A stretch of DNA of 7,047 nt, taken from assembly GCA_964639675.1 (NCBI GenBank), contig CAZXEK010000061.1, forward strand, positions 1 to 7,047, written 5' to 3'. How positions within the stretch are numbered: the stretch's first letter is position 1; every line of letters begins with the position of its first letter. The stretch is from JACQCV01 sp964639675. Lineage in GTDB: Bacteria > Patescibacteriota > Minisyncoccia > Phycocordibacterales > UBA12445. Shown here piece after piece: positions 1 through 6,281 of the stretch. The notes beneath the pieces are model-generated. The model had not been told where the DNA came from. It did no database searches and saw only the letters and a program-made list of their open reading frames with translations. Both the position numbers and the translations under genes were made by a program.

Positions 1-65
1 GGCTATGCCGTGGCGAGCGTGATGAGGTCTGCCAGAAGAACACGAGGGCAGGAAGTAATTATTAG
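1..65 (+). other. G+C-rich left edge, possible 3' end of an upstream gene
   Basis: Positions 1-56 are clearly richer in G+C than anything nearby, and the sequence becomes very A+T-rich from about 57. Frame 3 is open from the edge to TAG at 63-65 and could be the last 20 codons of an upstream gene. Frame 1 is also open and runs into the next gene. A small stem, CTGCC (29-33) with GGCAG (47-51), lies here but no T-run follows it. Too little is visible to choose between a coding tail and a structured RNA end. Confidence 0.25.
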
Positions 66-93
66 AAAAAGAAATTATACAAAAAATCTATTT

Positions 94-651
94 ATGATGA
101 AATTAGAACTTCCAACAAATGAAAAAATACCTCCTCACGTAAGCCAAGATATCTCACCAACTGTAAAAAACTATCTCGAAAAAAAGGGTTTCAAGGATGA
201 AGTTGCCGAAGTCCGACTTTATCAAGGAGTAAGAATCAATAGCGATCCTACTGGAGAAAACAAGATTTTAATAACAGCAAATCTAAACGGTTGCACGGCT
301 ACGATTATTTGGACAGAACTTGCCGACCACACACGCTCTGCCCAGCTTGTACATTTCCCTCCCTTTATGCTTGAAGAGCATCTTCAAAAAATTACTACCT
401 TGTTGACCGAAAGTGATAGAAGGGCGCCTCAAAAACATGCTCTTTTATATTTATCATCTAAATACAGAGGGAATGAATCTAAAATCACTGAGTACATAAA
501 AGGTCTGTTGGGGGAAAGCCTATTGGTAACAAGCCGTTTTTATGAAAATCGAACTGATACCGAGAGTGGTATTATTGGCATAGAACTCAGACCGACAGGG
601 GGAGGAAGTGTTATCTACCATATGGGTAAGGACGCTATCGCAGTAGATTAA
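94..651 (+). CDS. Hypothetical protein, no family recognised
   Basis: I do not recognise this 185-residue protein. It has no signal peptide, no membrane segment and a single cysteine (in NLNGCTATI). The middle looks beta-rich (KILITANLNG and the residues after it). An amphipathic helix follows (MLEEHLQKITTLLTE), and a second alpha-beta part ends in a glycine-rich turn (RPTGGGSVIYH), so a soluble cytoplasmic alpha/beta protein is likely. The frame stays open to the left window edge, with a GTG at position 10. I prefer the tandem ATG ATG at 94-99 because the 28 residues gained by the GTG start are arginine-rich and come from a G+C-rich stretch unlike the rest of the gene. No good Shine-Dalgarno sequence precedes either start, so the start is uncertain and the gene could be a 5'-partial one. 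The gene stands alone: 213 bp and a fresh promoter separate it from the next. Confidence 0.6.
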   Translation: MMKLELPTNEKIPPHVSQDISPTVKNYLEKKGFKDEVAEVRLYQGVRINSDPTGENKILITANLNGCTATIIWTELADHTRSAQLVHFPPFMLEEHLQKITTLLTESDRRAPQKHALLYLSSKYRGNESKITEYIKGLLGESLLVTSRFYENRTDTESGIIGIELRPTGGGSVIYHMGKDAIAVD

Positions 652-806
652 CGATTGTATTAACCACACTCCGTGACAAACAATGCCCCAGCATTTTGGG
701 TCAGTGCCACACTTTCGCTAAGGACACTTTTAAATGTCGTTGCGACAAGGAATGTATATCTTCTCGAAAAGTATTTCACGCCTAAAAAAATCTTTTGGAA
801 TTTTAA
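652..806. other. Non-coding block with small inverted repeats
   Basis: This stretch between two genes has no convincing gene. The part at about 661-750 is richer in G+C than its flanks and dense in short dyads: ATGC/GCAT around CCCA (683-694), CCCA/TGGG (687-700), TGTCG-TTG-CGACA (735-747), and TGAC (674-677) with GTCA (700-703). CCACACT occurs twice in direct orientation (664-670 and 707-713). None of the stems is followed by a T-run, so they are not classical terminators. The block could be a structured leader, a degraded small mobile element or an interspersed repeat. Short open frames on both strands lack ribosome binding sites. Confidence 0.35.
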
Positions 807-815
807 TGTTATACT
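807..815 (+). promoter_or_regulatory. Extended -10 promoter of the exported transglutaminase-like gene
   Basis: TGTTATACT matches the extended -10 form TGnTATAAT with one mismatch in the hexamer (810-815). No recognisable -35 box lies 16-18 bp upstream, as is usual for extended -10 promoters. The start of transcription would be near 822, giving a leader of about 43 nt that carries the ribosome binding site. Confidence 0.5.
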
Positions 816-852
816 TTAATTAGAAACGAGAACCTCGACAAATAAACCAGCC

Positions 853-862
853 AAAGGAGGAG
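853..862 (+). promoter_or_regulatory. Strong Shine-Dalgarno site
   Basis: AAAGGAGGAG is complementary to the 3' end of 16S rRNA and lies 2-4 nt before the ATG at 865. It fixes that start codon. It is by far the strongest ribosome binding site in the window; the other genes have weak sites or none. Confidence 0.85.
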
Positions 863-864
863 TT

Positions 865-1341
865 ATGAGAATCAGACTTGGTCACTTCTTTATTCTGATC
901 TTTCTCATTTTTTTTGAAACAACACAGCTTACACTGGCGGGAGATTGGACCCAAGATTTCAGAGACAATGTGCTAGTTCTTGCTAAATTATCTCGCGGTA
1001 GACTCTATGAATATCCACAGCCAAGCTTGAAGACTCTTCTGGCGACAGGTAAGGGAGACTGCGTCGCGTGGTCAAAGCTTATGGCTAAGGTCGCCATTAA
1101 AAACAAGATCCCGTATAAGCATTATGTCCTCTACAGTAGGAACAAAGAAGATATCTTCTCTCATCACCAAATTAGTATTCTTGAAAGTGGTGGCCAGATG
1201 TGGCTACAGAGCAACCACTCTGTCATGCTTGTAGACGATATGAAAGAGGCACTAACTACGGCATCAAAACAGATTGCTTGGGAATATGGTTGCAATATAG
1301 ATCGTGAGGTTATTATCAAAGAAGAGGATCTCTATAAATAG
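865..1341 (+). CDS. Exported transglutaminase/papain-like cysteine peptidase-fold protein
   Basis: A 158-residue protein. It begins with a signal peptide: basic MRIR, a hydrophobic core at about 8-18, and probable cleavage near TLA-GDW (25/26), so the mature protein of about 133 residues acts outside the cytoplasmic membrane. GKGDCVAWS (63-70) with Cys66 at a helix N-terminus resembles the catalytic cysteine motif of transglutaminase-like and BTLCP-type cysteine peptidases. SHHQISIL (99-106) supplies the histidine on the next strand. Where these families usually carry the third residue (an Asp in a strand such as LDN), this protein has MWLQSNHS (112-119), so the Asp seems replaced by Gln or Asn unless D124/D125 serves. 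The domain is minimal compared with most relatives. The strong Shine-Dalgarno site sets the start, and its own promoter and terminator make it monocistronic. The family is inferred from motifs; the substrate is unknown and may be a cell-wall or surface protein. Confidence 0.65.
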   Translation: MRIRLGHFFILIFLIFFETTQLTLAGDWTQDFRDNVLVLAKLSRGRLYEYPQPSLKTLLATGKGDCVAWSKLMAKVAIKNKIPYKHYVLYSRNKEDIFSHHQISILESGGQMWLQSNHSVMLVDDMKEALTTASKQIAWEYGCNIDREVIIKEEDLYK

Positions 1342-1346
1342 ATCCC

Positions 1347-1378
1347 CGCCACATTCAGAATTATGTGGCGTTTTTTTT
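1347..1378 (+). terminator. Rho-independent terminator
   Basis: A perfect 8-bp stem, CGCCACAT (1347-1354) with ATGTGGCG (1363-1370), has an 8-nt loop and is followed directly by eight T residues (1371-1378). It lies 5 bp after the stop of the transglutaminase-like gene and should end that transcript. An ATG in the right arm (1363) is in frame with the next gene but should not be taken as its start. Confidence 0.93.
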
Positions 1379-1413
1379 GCTTTTTAATGGAGATAACGCT
1401 AGGATGGTTCCAT

Positions 1414-3039
1414 ATGGAGCCATCCAAAGACAACTATAAATACGACTATCTTTTTATTGGTACTGGCAATTCGGCCTTAGTCACTGCATCACTCTTAGCT
1501 AACGCAGGTTATAAGGTATGCATGCTTGAGGCGCACGATATACCGGGTGGATATGCCCAGTCATTCAAGTGGGGTGAGTTCTACTTCTGTGCTCAAGTAC
1601 ACTATATCTGGGGTTGTGGACCTCATGGTAAAATTAGAACCTTTCTTAAGAAAATTGGCCTTGATAGAGAAATTACCTTCGAGCTTTATGACCCAGATGG
1701 ATACGATCATATGGTTGCCCAAGATGGTAACATGATAAAGGTGCCTTACGGCTATGACAAATTGGCTAGAAATATTGACGCGGTATATCCTGGCCAGGGT
1801 AAGAAAGTCAAAAGATTCACCGATATTCTAAACAAGATTCGACACGAGGTGGCAACCTTTCCAGACAAAGAAATCAGATGGTGGGAATATATTACAAAAG
1901 GCTGGAGATATTTGACACTTCTTAAATATAAGAATTCAACTCTTCAGGATGTATTCGATGAGTGTGGGCTATCCGAGAAGGCACAACTAATTCTTATAGC
2001 CAATGCTGGTAACTTCATGGAGCCCCCAGAACGCCTCTCGATCTTCGCTTATACAGGACTCTTCGCTGGCTACAATGGTGGAGCCTACTATCCAACAAAA
2101 CATTTCAAATATTATATTGACCGGTTGGCACAATTTATAACTGATCATAGAGGTTGCCATATCTTCTACTCGACAGAGGTAACAAAAATAGACCTAGAGG
2201 GAGACCGTATCACTAATGTTACCGCCCAAAATGGTAGGACATTCACCGCTAGAACTATTGTCTGTAATATGGATCCACAGAAGGCATCCCAAATAATCGG
2301 CCGTGATAAATTCCCCAATCAATTTCTAAAAAAACTTTCATACCAGTACTCTCCTTCGGGCGTTATGATCTACCTGGGTTTGAAGAATGCTAAACTTCGA
2401 GAAAGGGGGTTTGGGGGCTTCAATATTTGGCACTCCGAAGGCTCTGACATGAACCAGATGTGGCAGCAGATGGGTAGGGGTGACTTTTCAAATCCCTGGA
2501 TATTTATCTCGACCCCCACGTTACATACCAAAGAACGCGGCACAACAGCTCCGCCAGACTGTGACATCATGGAGATCGCTACCTATACCGAATATCAATG
2601 GCTTGAAAATATTAAAAAGAAGGATTACAAACTATATGAGGCAAAAAAGAATGAGCTTGCCGACAGAATGCTCGACATTGTAGAAAAAAAATATTTTCCC
2701 GAGATTCGCAAGCATATAGTGACGAAGGTTATAGGAACTCCTTCTACTAATGAATATTGGGTCTTCGCACCAAGGGGTAACTCCTACGGCGCGAGTAACA
2801 TTCCAACCCAGATGGGTCCGAAGAGGCTCAAATCTCAAACCCCTTGGAAGAACTTCTTCTGGTGCAATGCGACCTCCGGTTATGGTGGGATATATGGGAC
2901 GACTGGCACAGGAATACAATTGTACATGGATCTAACGGGCGATCGATTCTGGGACGAATCGAAAATGCCAAATGATGACGATCTTGCTGAAGAGGCTTAT
3001 GCCAGAGGAATTAAAGAACACCAAGATCGCGGTTTCTAG
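1414..3039 (+). CDS. FAD-dependent oxidoreductase, phytoene desaturase / CrtISO / retinol-saturase type
   Basis: A 541-residue soluble flavoprotein of the phytoene-desaturase superfamily (COG1233-like). The N-terminal Rossmann fold reads YDYLFIGTGNSALVTA (10-25), Glu39 is placed to bind the FAD ribose, and IPGGYAQSF (43-51) is the typical GG motif. Near the C-terminus, GTPSTNEYW (441-449) and RGNSYG (454-459) match the TPxT...GxxYG pattern of CrtISO and retinol saturases. A Gly-rich FAD-contact strand follows (483-501, ATSGYGGIYGTTGTG). The dinucleotide motif is GxGxxA, not the usual GxGxxG. The family desaturates, saturates or isomerises conjugated isoprenoids; the substrate here cannot be read from sequence. 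The frame is open back to an ATG at 1363 inside the terminator. I chose 1414 because AGGA (1401-1404) precedes it and it gives a normal short N-terminus; ATG 1387 is a second choice. The gene converges on the next with 4 bp between stops. Confidence 0.85.
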   Translation: MEPSKDNYKYDYLFIGTGNSALVTASLLANAGYKVCMLEAHDIPGGYAQSFKWGEFYFCAQVHYIWGCGPHGKIRTFLKKIGLDREITFELYDPDGYDHMVAQDGNMIKVPYGYDKLARNIDAVYPGQGKKVKRFTDILNKIRHEVATFPDKEIRWWEYITKGWRYLTLLKYKNSTLQDVFDECGLSEKAQLILIANAGNFMEPPERLSIFAYTGLFAGYNGGAYYPTKHFKYYIDRLAQFITDHRGCHIFYSTEVTKIDLEGDRITNVTAQNGRTFTARTIVCNMDPQKASQIIGRDKFPNQFLKKLSYQYSPSGVMIYLGLKNAKLRERGFGGFNIWHSEGSDMNQMWQQMGRGDFSNPWIFISTPTLHTKERGTTAPPDCDIMEIATYTEYQWLENIKKKDYKLYEAKKNELADRMLDIVEKKYFPEIRKHIVTKVIGTPSTNEYWVFAPRGNSYGASNIPTQMGPKRLKSQTPWKNFFWCNATSGYGGIYGTTGTGIQLYMDLTGDRFWDESKMPNDDDLAEEAYARGIKEHQDRGF

Positions 3040-3043
3040 ATTT

Positions 3044-4384
3044 CTAGTTGAATTTTTTAATGATAAGTTCGGCAGCACGCACGCCAGACCTAGCAGCTCC
3101 TTCCGTCCATGGTGAGTTTAAATAATCACCAGCAAGATAGATATCGTCCACCCCTTGATCATTTAATAAAAACTGTCTGACATTCCTTGAGAGTTCACCT
3201 GTAAACTTTGGCATTGCGTGAGACCAACGAAAAATGTCTATCATCTGTATGTCTGCGATTCGATCTCTAGCCTCCGGACAGACAAAAACAAGCTCCCGTT
3301 TTACAATTTCAAATATCTCTTCATCGTCTTTAGCCCAATAATTTCTGGCTGCCTCCTCATGGAGACATACGTTTAAAATAGATCTCCCCTCTTTCGTCAT
3401 GGACATATCTTTTTGGATCGTATTATCATAGCCAGCTATAATCTGATTTTCAAGAAGAGGAACATAGGTTAGGTGTGCATGGTCAGGAAATAGATCGGCA
3501 GGAATCTTGCATGCAATAGACATTGTCGAGGCATAAGCAAGAGAATTAAACATCTGTTTTGCTGTTCCTCTTACCTCACCCATAATCTTTTTGGTGACGT
3601 CACCTGTCGTCGCGATAACAACTGCGTCGAAACTTTCGGGAGCCCTTCCGCCACTAAACGAAACTAAAACGCCATCGTTGTGCCGCCTAACATTATCTAT
3701 TTCCAGCTCAAAATCCACGCCAACATATTTCGCAAGTGCTACAGATATCATACCCATACCTCCAGGTGTATACGCTACACGGAATCCGCCAGGTATTGAA
3801 ACCATTGCTTGTAGTAAGGCAAAGAGCATTGACTTACTTATCTTATCCGGCTGATGAAACTGCATAAAGGATGTAAAGGGGGCGACAATATAGTCTGAAA
3901 CTTCTCTGCTTATGCTCGAATAAAGGTACTCTTCAGCAGACACCCCATCTAAAGCCTTTGGATTATTTGAGAGGTTAAAAAAATCTAATGTTGGAGAAAA
4001 GAATTTTATTTTGACTATAAGCAAGAGGAACGCGATGCGTGCACGAAGCGACAAAAGTTTAAACCCAAGAACTTGTCTCGGGCCAACGATATCTATATAG
4101 TGCGCTAGGCCATTTCGAATTATACGATGACTTCCGCCATAAGCTGAAAGTTTCCATGGCACACCAAGCTCTTTGGCATATGAACTTAGGAGTGAGTACC
4201 ACTTATCTATTAAAAAGACTGCCCCGAAATCAAAATTAAAGCCTTCAGATTTTTTAGTCGCCATTCTACCGCCAACATAACTATTTTTCTCAAAAACAAT
4301 CACCTCAAAGAGAGCCTTCTTAAGTTCATAGGCTGCAGTAAGTCCGGCTATACCCGCCCCGATTACGGCTATTTTTCGTCTCAT
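3044..4384 (-). CDS. FAD-dependent amine oxidase-family protein (protoporphyrinogen oxidase / desaturase-like)
   Basis: A 446-residue flavoprotein of the flavin-containing amine oxidoreductase fold. It begins MRRKIAVIGAGIAGLTAAYE with a perfect GxGxxG motif (9-14), Glu32 for FAD ribose binding and VGGRM (37-41). PGGM (207-210) lies in the middle, VVIAT (255-259) is the second FAD strand, RWSHAMPKFTGEL (386-398) matches the RW..A.P.. motif of HemY, HpnE and carotenoid desaturases, and YLAGDYLNSPWTEGAARSG (416-434) is the C-terminal FAD signature. A hydrophobic stretch at about 105-128 may touch the membrane or line a lipophilic substrate tunnel. Length agrees with HemY or HpnE. The substrate is unknown, and no haem or squalene genes are nearby. 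The ATG at 4384 sits at the ideal distance from the Rossmann strand but has no Shine-Dalgarno sequence. It is the only minus-strand gene here, placed between two plus-strand flavoprotein genes. Confidence 0.85.
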   Translation of the reverse strand: MRRKIAVIGAGIAGLTAAYELKKALFEVIVFEKNSYVGGRMATKKSEGFNFDFGAVFLIDKWYSLLSSYAKELGVPWKLSAYGGSHRIIRNGLAHYIDIVGPRQVLGFKLLSLRARIAFLLLIVKIKFFSPTLDFFNLSNNPKALDGVSAEEYLYSSISREVSDYIVAPFTSFMQFHQPDKISKSMLFALLQAMVSIPGGFRVAYTPGGMGMISVALAKYVGVDFELEIDNVRRHNDGVLVSFSGGRAPESFDAVVIATTGDVTKKIMGEVRGTAKQMFNSLAYASTMSIACKIPADLFPDHAHLTYVPLLENQIIAGYDNTIQKDMSMTKEGRSILNVCLHEEAARNYWAKDDEEIFEIVKRELVFVCPEARDRIADIQMIDIFRWSHAMPKFTGELSRNVRQFLLNDQGVDDIYLAGDYLNSPWTEGAARSGVRAAELIIKKFN

Positions 4385-4385
4385 A

Positions 4386-4394
4386 TGTTACAAT
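4386..4394 (+). promoter_or_regulatory. Candidate extended -10 for the TrxR-like gene
   Basis: TGTTACAAT fits TGnTATAAT with one mismatch in the hexamer (4389-4394). No clear -35 box is present. Transcription would start near 4401, after the ATG at 4385, which supports ATG 4409 as the true start with a leader under 10 nt. The element touches the start codon of the minus-strand gene. Confidence 0.4.
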
Positions 4395-4405
4395 TATTTT
4401 TATCT

Positions 4406-4414
4406 ATTATGCCA
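4406..4414 (-). promoter_or_regulatory. Candidate extended -10 for the amine oxidase-like gene
   Basis: On the minus strand this reads TGGCATAAT, an extended -10 (TGnTATAAT) with one mismatch. Transcription would start near 4399, about 15 nt before the ATG ending at 4384. It overlaps the preferred start codon of the divergent plus-strand gene (4409-4411). No -35 box is evident. Confidence 0.35.
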
Positions 4415-5374
4415 CAAGAAATTCCTCTAAGCTACGATCTGATTATAATTGGCGCTGGTCCAGCTGGTGTTGAAGCCGCCCTACAAGCCCATAAAATGGG
4501 TCTATCATATCTCCTCATAGATAAAGATGGTGTTGGCTCACTTATCAAGAATACAATGGAAAACAAAAAGTTTTTTCACCAATATGGCCGTAATACATCT
4601 ATCCTGAAGGGTGACCTGGTTTTCCCGGATAGAATTCTTGGTGGCAATTTAGTTTTGGCATGGAAAGAGCAGGTCAAGTCGCTTTTCTTTAAATCTAAAA
4701 TAGCAGTAACGTCGGTCAGTAGGGCCAATGAAAATTTTATTGTAGAGACGAGTAGGGGGGTTATTTCTGCCAAACATATTATTCTTGCCAGTGGTACATT
4801 TGAACACCCACGAGAATTAAACATACCGGGAGAGGTCAACAATAAAAAGATCCTGTATCTCTTAGACTACTATAATAACTACCGAGGAAAAAGGGCTATT
4901 ATCGTAGGGGGTGGAAACAGTGCCGTAGAAACGGCCAATTATCTTGCAACTGAAAATGATGTCATAATGCTAGTTCGTAAGACCACTCTTTCTGGTTCAG
5001 TAACTCCCAAAAATAGAGCCGACCTCGAGCAGTTTATTAAGGATGGCCATTTGGATATCTGGTATAACTCAGGAGTGCAAAAAATAGCTCCTGACGAAGT
5101 TACCATAAGGCAAGAAGCTGAATTAATAGAGCGGCCCTACGATCTTCTATTTATACACATCGGCTTCATCCAGCCATTGGACTTTCTTAAAAATATTGGG
5201 GTAGCAACCCATGAAGGAAGGGCGATTTTTAATTCTCAAACGTATGAAAGTTCGATCCCAGGTATATTTATCACCGGAGCCTTAACTGGTGCGGACTCTG
5301 TTATTGAATCCGCCAATCAAGCATACGAAATCGTACATCATATTGCCAATAATAATATGATAAAGGTGATATAA
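4409..5374 (+). CDS. Cysteine-free thioredoxin reductase-like NAD(P)H:FAD oxidoreductase
   Basis: A 321-residue two-dinucleotide flavoprotein of the thioredoxin reductase / YpdA / ferredoxin-NADP reductase-like group. The FAD motif YDLIIIGAGPAGVEAA is at 9-24. ASGTFEHPRELNIPGE (127-142) is the typical mid-domain strand, the NAD(P)H motif is IVGGGNSAVETA (165-176), and IPGIFITGALTGAD (283-296) is the C-terminal FAD contact. The protein has no cysteine at all, so there is no CxxC redox pair as in thioredoxin reductase, and GPAG replaces the GPCG of bacillithiol reductase YpdA. It should therefore pass electrons directly to a partner or small molecule and not reduce a disulfide by itself. Length is normal for the group. 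ATG 4385 gives eight extra hydrophobic residues; I prefer 4409 because of the Rossmann spacing and the promoter position. No Shine-Dalgarno sequence precedes either ATG. Confidence 0.85.
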   Translation: MPQEIPLSYDLIIIGAGPAGVEAALQAHKMGLSYLLIDKDGVGSLIKNTMENKKFFHQYGRNTSILKGDLVFPDRILGGNLVLAWKEQVKSLFFKSKIAVTSVSRANENFIVETSRGVISAKHIILASGTFEHPRELNIPGEVNNKKILYLLDYYNNYRGKRAIIVGGGNSAVETANYLATENDVIMLVRKTTLSGSVTPKNRADLEQFIKDGHLDIWYNSGVQKIAPDEVTIRQEAELIERPYDLLFIHIGFIQPLDFLKNIGVATHEGRAIFNSQTYESSIPGIFITGALTGADSVIESANQAYEIVHHIANNNMIKVI

Positions 5375-5375
5375 T
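5367..5375 (+). promoter_or_regulatory. Perfect extended -10 promoter ahead of trhO
   Basis: TGATATAAT is an exact TGnTATAAT element. The hexamer (5370-5375) overlaps the TAA stop (5372-5374) of the upstream flavoprotein gene. TTGCCA at 5343-5348 resembles a -35 box but is 21 bp away, too far for the usual spacing. Transcription would start near 5382, leaving about 20 nt before the trhO ATG, and would make trhO, tsaC and the tRNA an independent unit. Confidence 0.65.
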
Positions 5376-5402
5376 CTGCCGTAATATAGACAAACTGAAA
5401 AG

Positions 5403-6281
5403 ATGAACTGCCAAATTCTGCTTTATTACAAATATATAAATATTGAAAATCCGAAAAAGCTTGCCGGGGGACAAGGTGCGCTTTGTAGAGCACTAAAATT
5501 AAAAGGCAGAATCATTATCGCCAAGGAGGGAATAAACGGTACCGTTGAGGGGCTTAAAGAAAATACTGAGAAATATATTGAGGTAATGAAAAAAGACCAC
5601 AGATTCGCTGACGTTCATTTCAAAAAAAGTACTGGTACGGGAGAAGCTTTTCCTAAACTTTCTATAAAAGTTCGAGCGGAAATTGTCAGTCTACATCTAG
5701 GAACCGAGGATATAAATCCAACTGAAATAACAGGGAAATATTTAAAACCAGAAGAACTTCAAGACCTACTAGATAAAAAAGACGAGGTATACATAGTCGA
5801 CATGAGAAACAGTTACGAACAACAGGTTGGTCAATTTAAAAACTCTATACTCCCCGACCTAGGTAACTTCAGAAATCTTCCAGAAAAGATTGCGGATCTT
5901 GAACATTTAAGAGACAAAAAGGTTGTGACCGTCTGTACTGGCGGAGTAAGATGTGAGAAGGCATCTGGTTATCTTATAAAAAAGGGCTTCAGAGATGTAA
6001 GCCAACTTGAAGGCGGCATTGTCTCGTATATAGAAAAATTTCCCAATCAATATTTCAAGGGTAAACTCTACGTTTTCGACCAAAGAGTTGTAATGGGATT
6101 TGAGACCGATAATCCAAAACATGAAATCATCGGCCGATGTGATAAGTGTAAGAAAATAAGTGAAAATTATATAAACTGCCTTAACGACGAATGTCATAGA
6201 CACTTCATCTGTTGCAAAGAATGTATAAACGAGAACGGTGTCTTTTGTGGAGATCAATGTAAAATCTATGCTCATAGATAA
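5403..6281 (+). CDS. trhO: tRNA uridine(34) hydroxylase, rhodanese-domain (UPF0176/YceA)
   Basis: A 292-residue protein with the full TrhO layout. The N-terminal acylphosphatase-like domain carries GRIIIAKEGINGTVEG (35-50), the family signature. The rhodanese domain (about 112-215) has DMRNSYE (133-139) and the active-site loop CTGGVRCEKAS (178-188) with Cys178 and Cys184. The C-terminal cysteine-rich, probably zinc-binding module has cysteines at 246, 249, 259, 264, 270, 271, 274, 282 and 286. In E. coli and Bacillus the enzyme makes 5-hydroxyuridine at U34 of tRNAs using molecular oxygen, the first step to mo5U or cmo5U, which widens wobble reading. It is shorter than the E. coli protein, mainly at the C-terminus. 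The start at 5403 gives the standard N-terminus (QILLYYKY) despite a weak ribosome site (GAAAAG). It overlaps the following tsaC-like gene by 14 bp, so the two are translationally coupled. Confidence 0.93.
   Translation: MNCQILLYYKYINIENPKKLAGGQGALCRALKLKGRIIIAKEGINGTVEGLKENTEKYIEVMKKDHRFADVHFKKSTGTGEAFPKLSIKVRAEIVSLHLGTEDINPTEITGKYLKPEELQDLLDKKDEVYIVDMRNSYEQQVGQFKNSILPDLGNFRNLPEKIADLEHLRDKKVVTVCTGGVRCEKASGYLIKKGFRDVSQLEGGIVSYIEKFPNQYFKGKLYVFDQRVVMGFETDNPKHEIIGRCDKCKKISENYINCLNDECHRHFICCKECINENGVFCGDQCKIYAHR

Noticed and set aside
735..747. Hairpin TGTCG-TTG-CGACA as terminator of the first gene
   Set aside because: It is a short stem with no T-run after it and lies more than 80 bp past the stop codon.
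660..779. 39-codon GTG-started open frame on the minus strand
   Set aside because: It has no ribosome site, overlaps the plus-strand open frame and is explained by the higher G+C of the block.
673..819. 48-codon GTG-started open frame on the plus strand
   Set aside because: It has no ribosome binding site, runs through the -10 promoter of the next gene, and recognisable protein motifs are absent.
2944..2961. Perfect inverted repeat CGATTC / GAATCG inside the CrtISO-like gene
   Set aside because: It lies within conserved coding sequence and no T-run follows, so it is probably chance.
5343..5375. TTGCCA and TATAAT as a standard -35/-10 pair
   Set aside because: The spacer is 21 bp, too long for a normal sigma-70 promoter. 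The extended -10 explains the site better.
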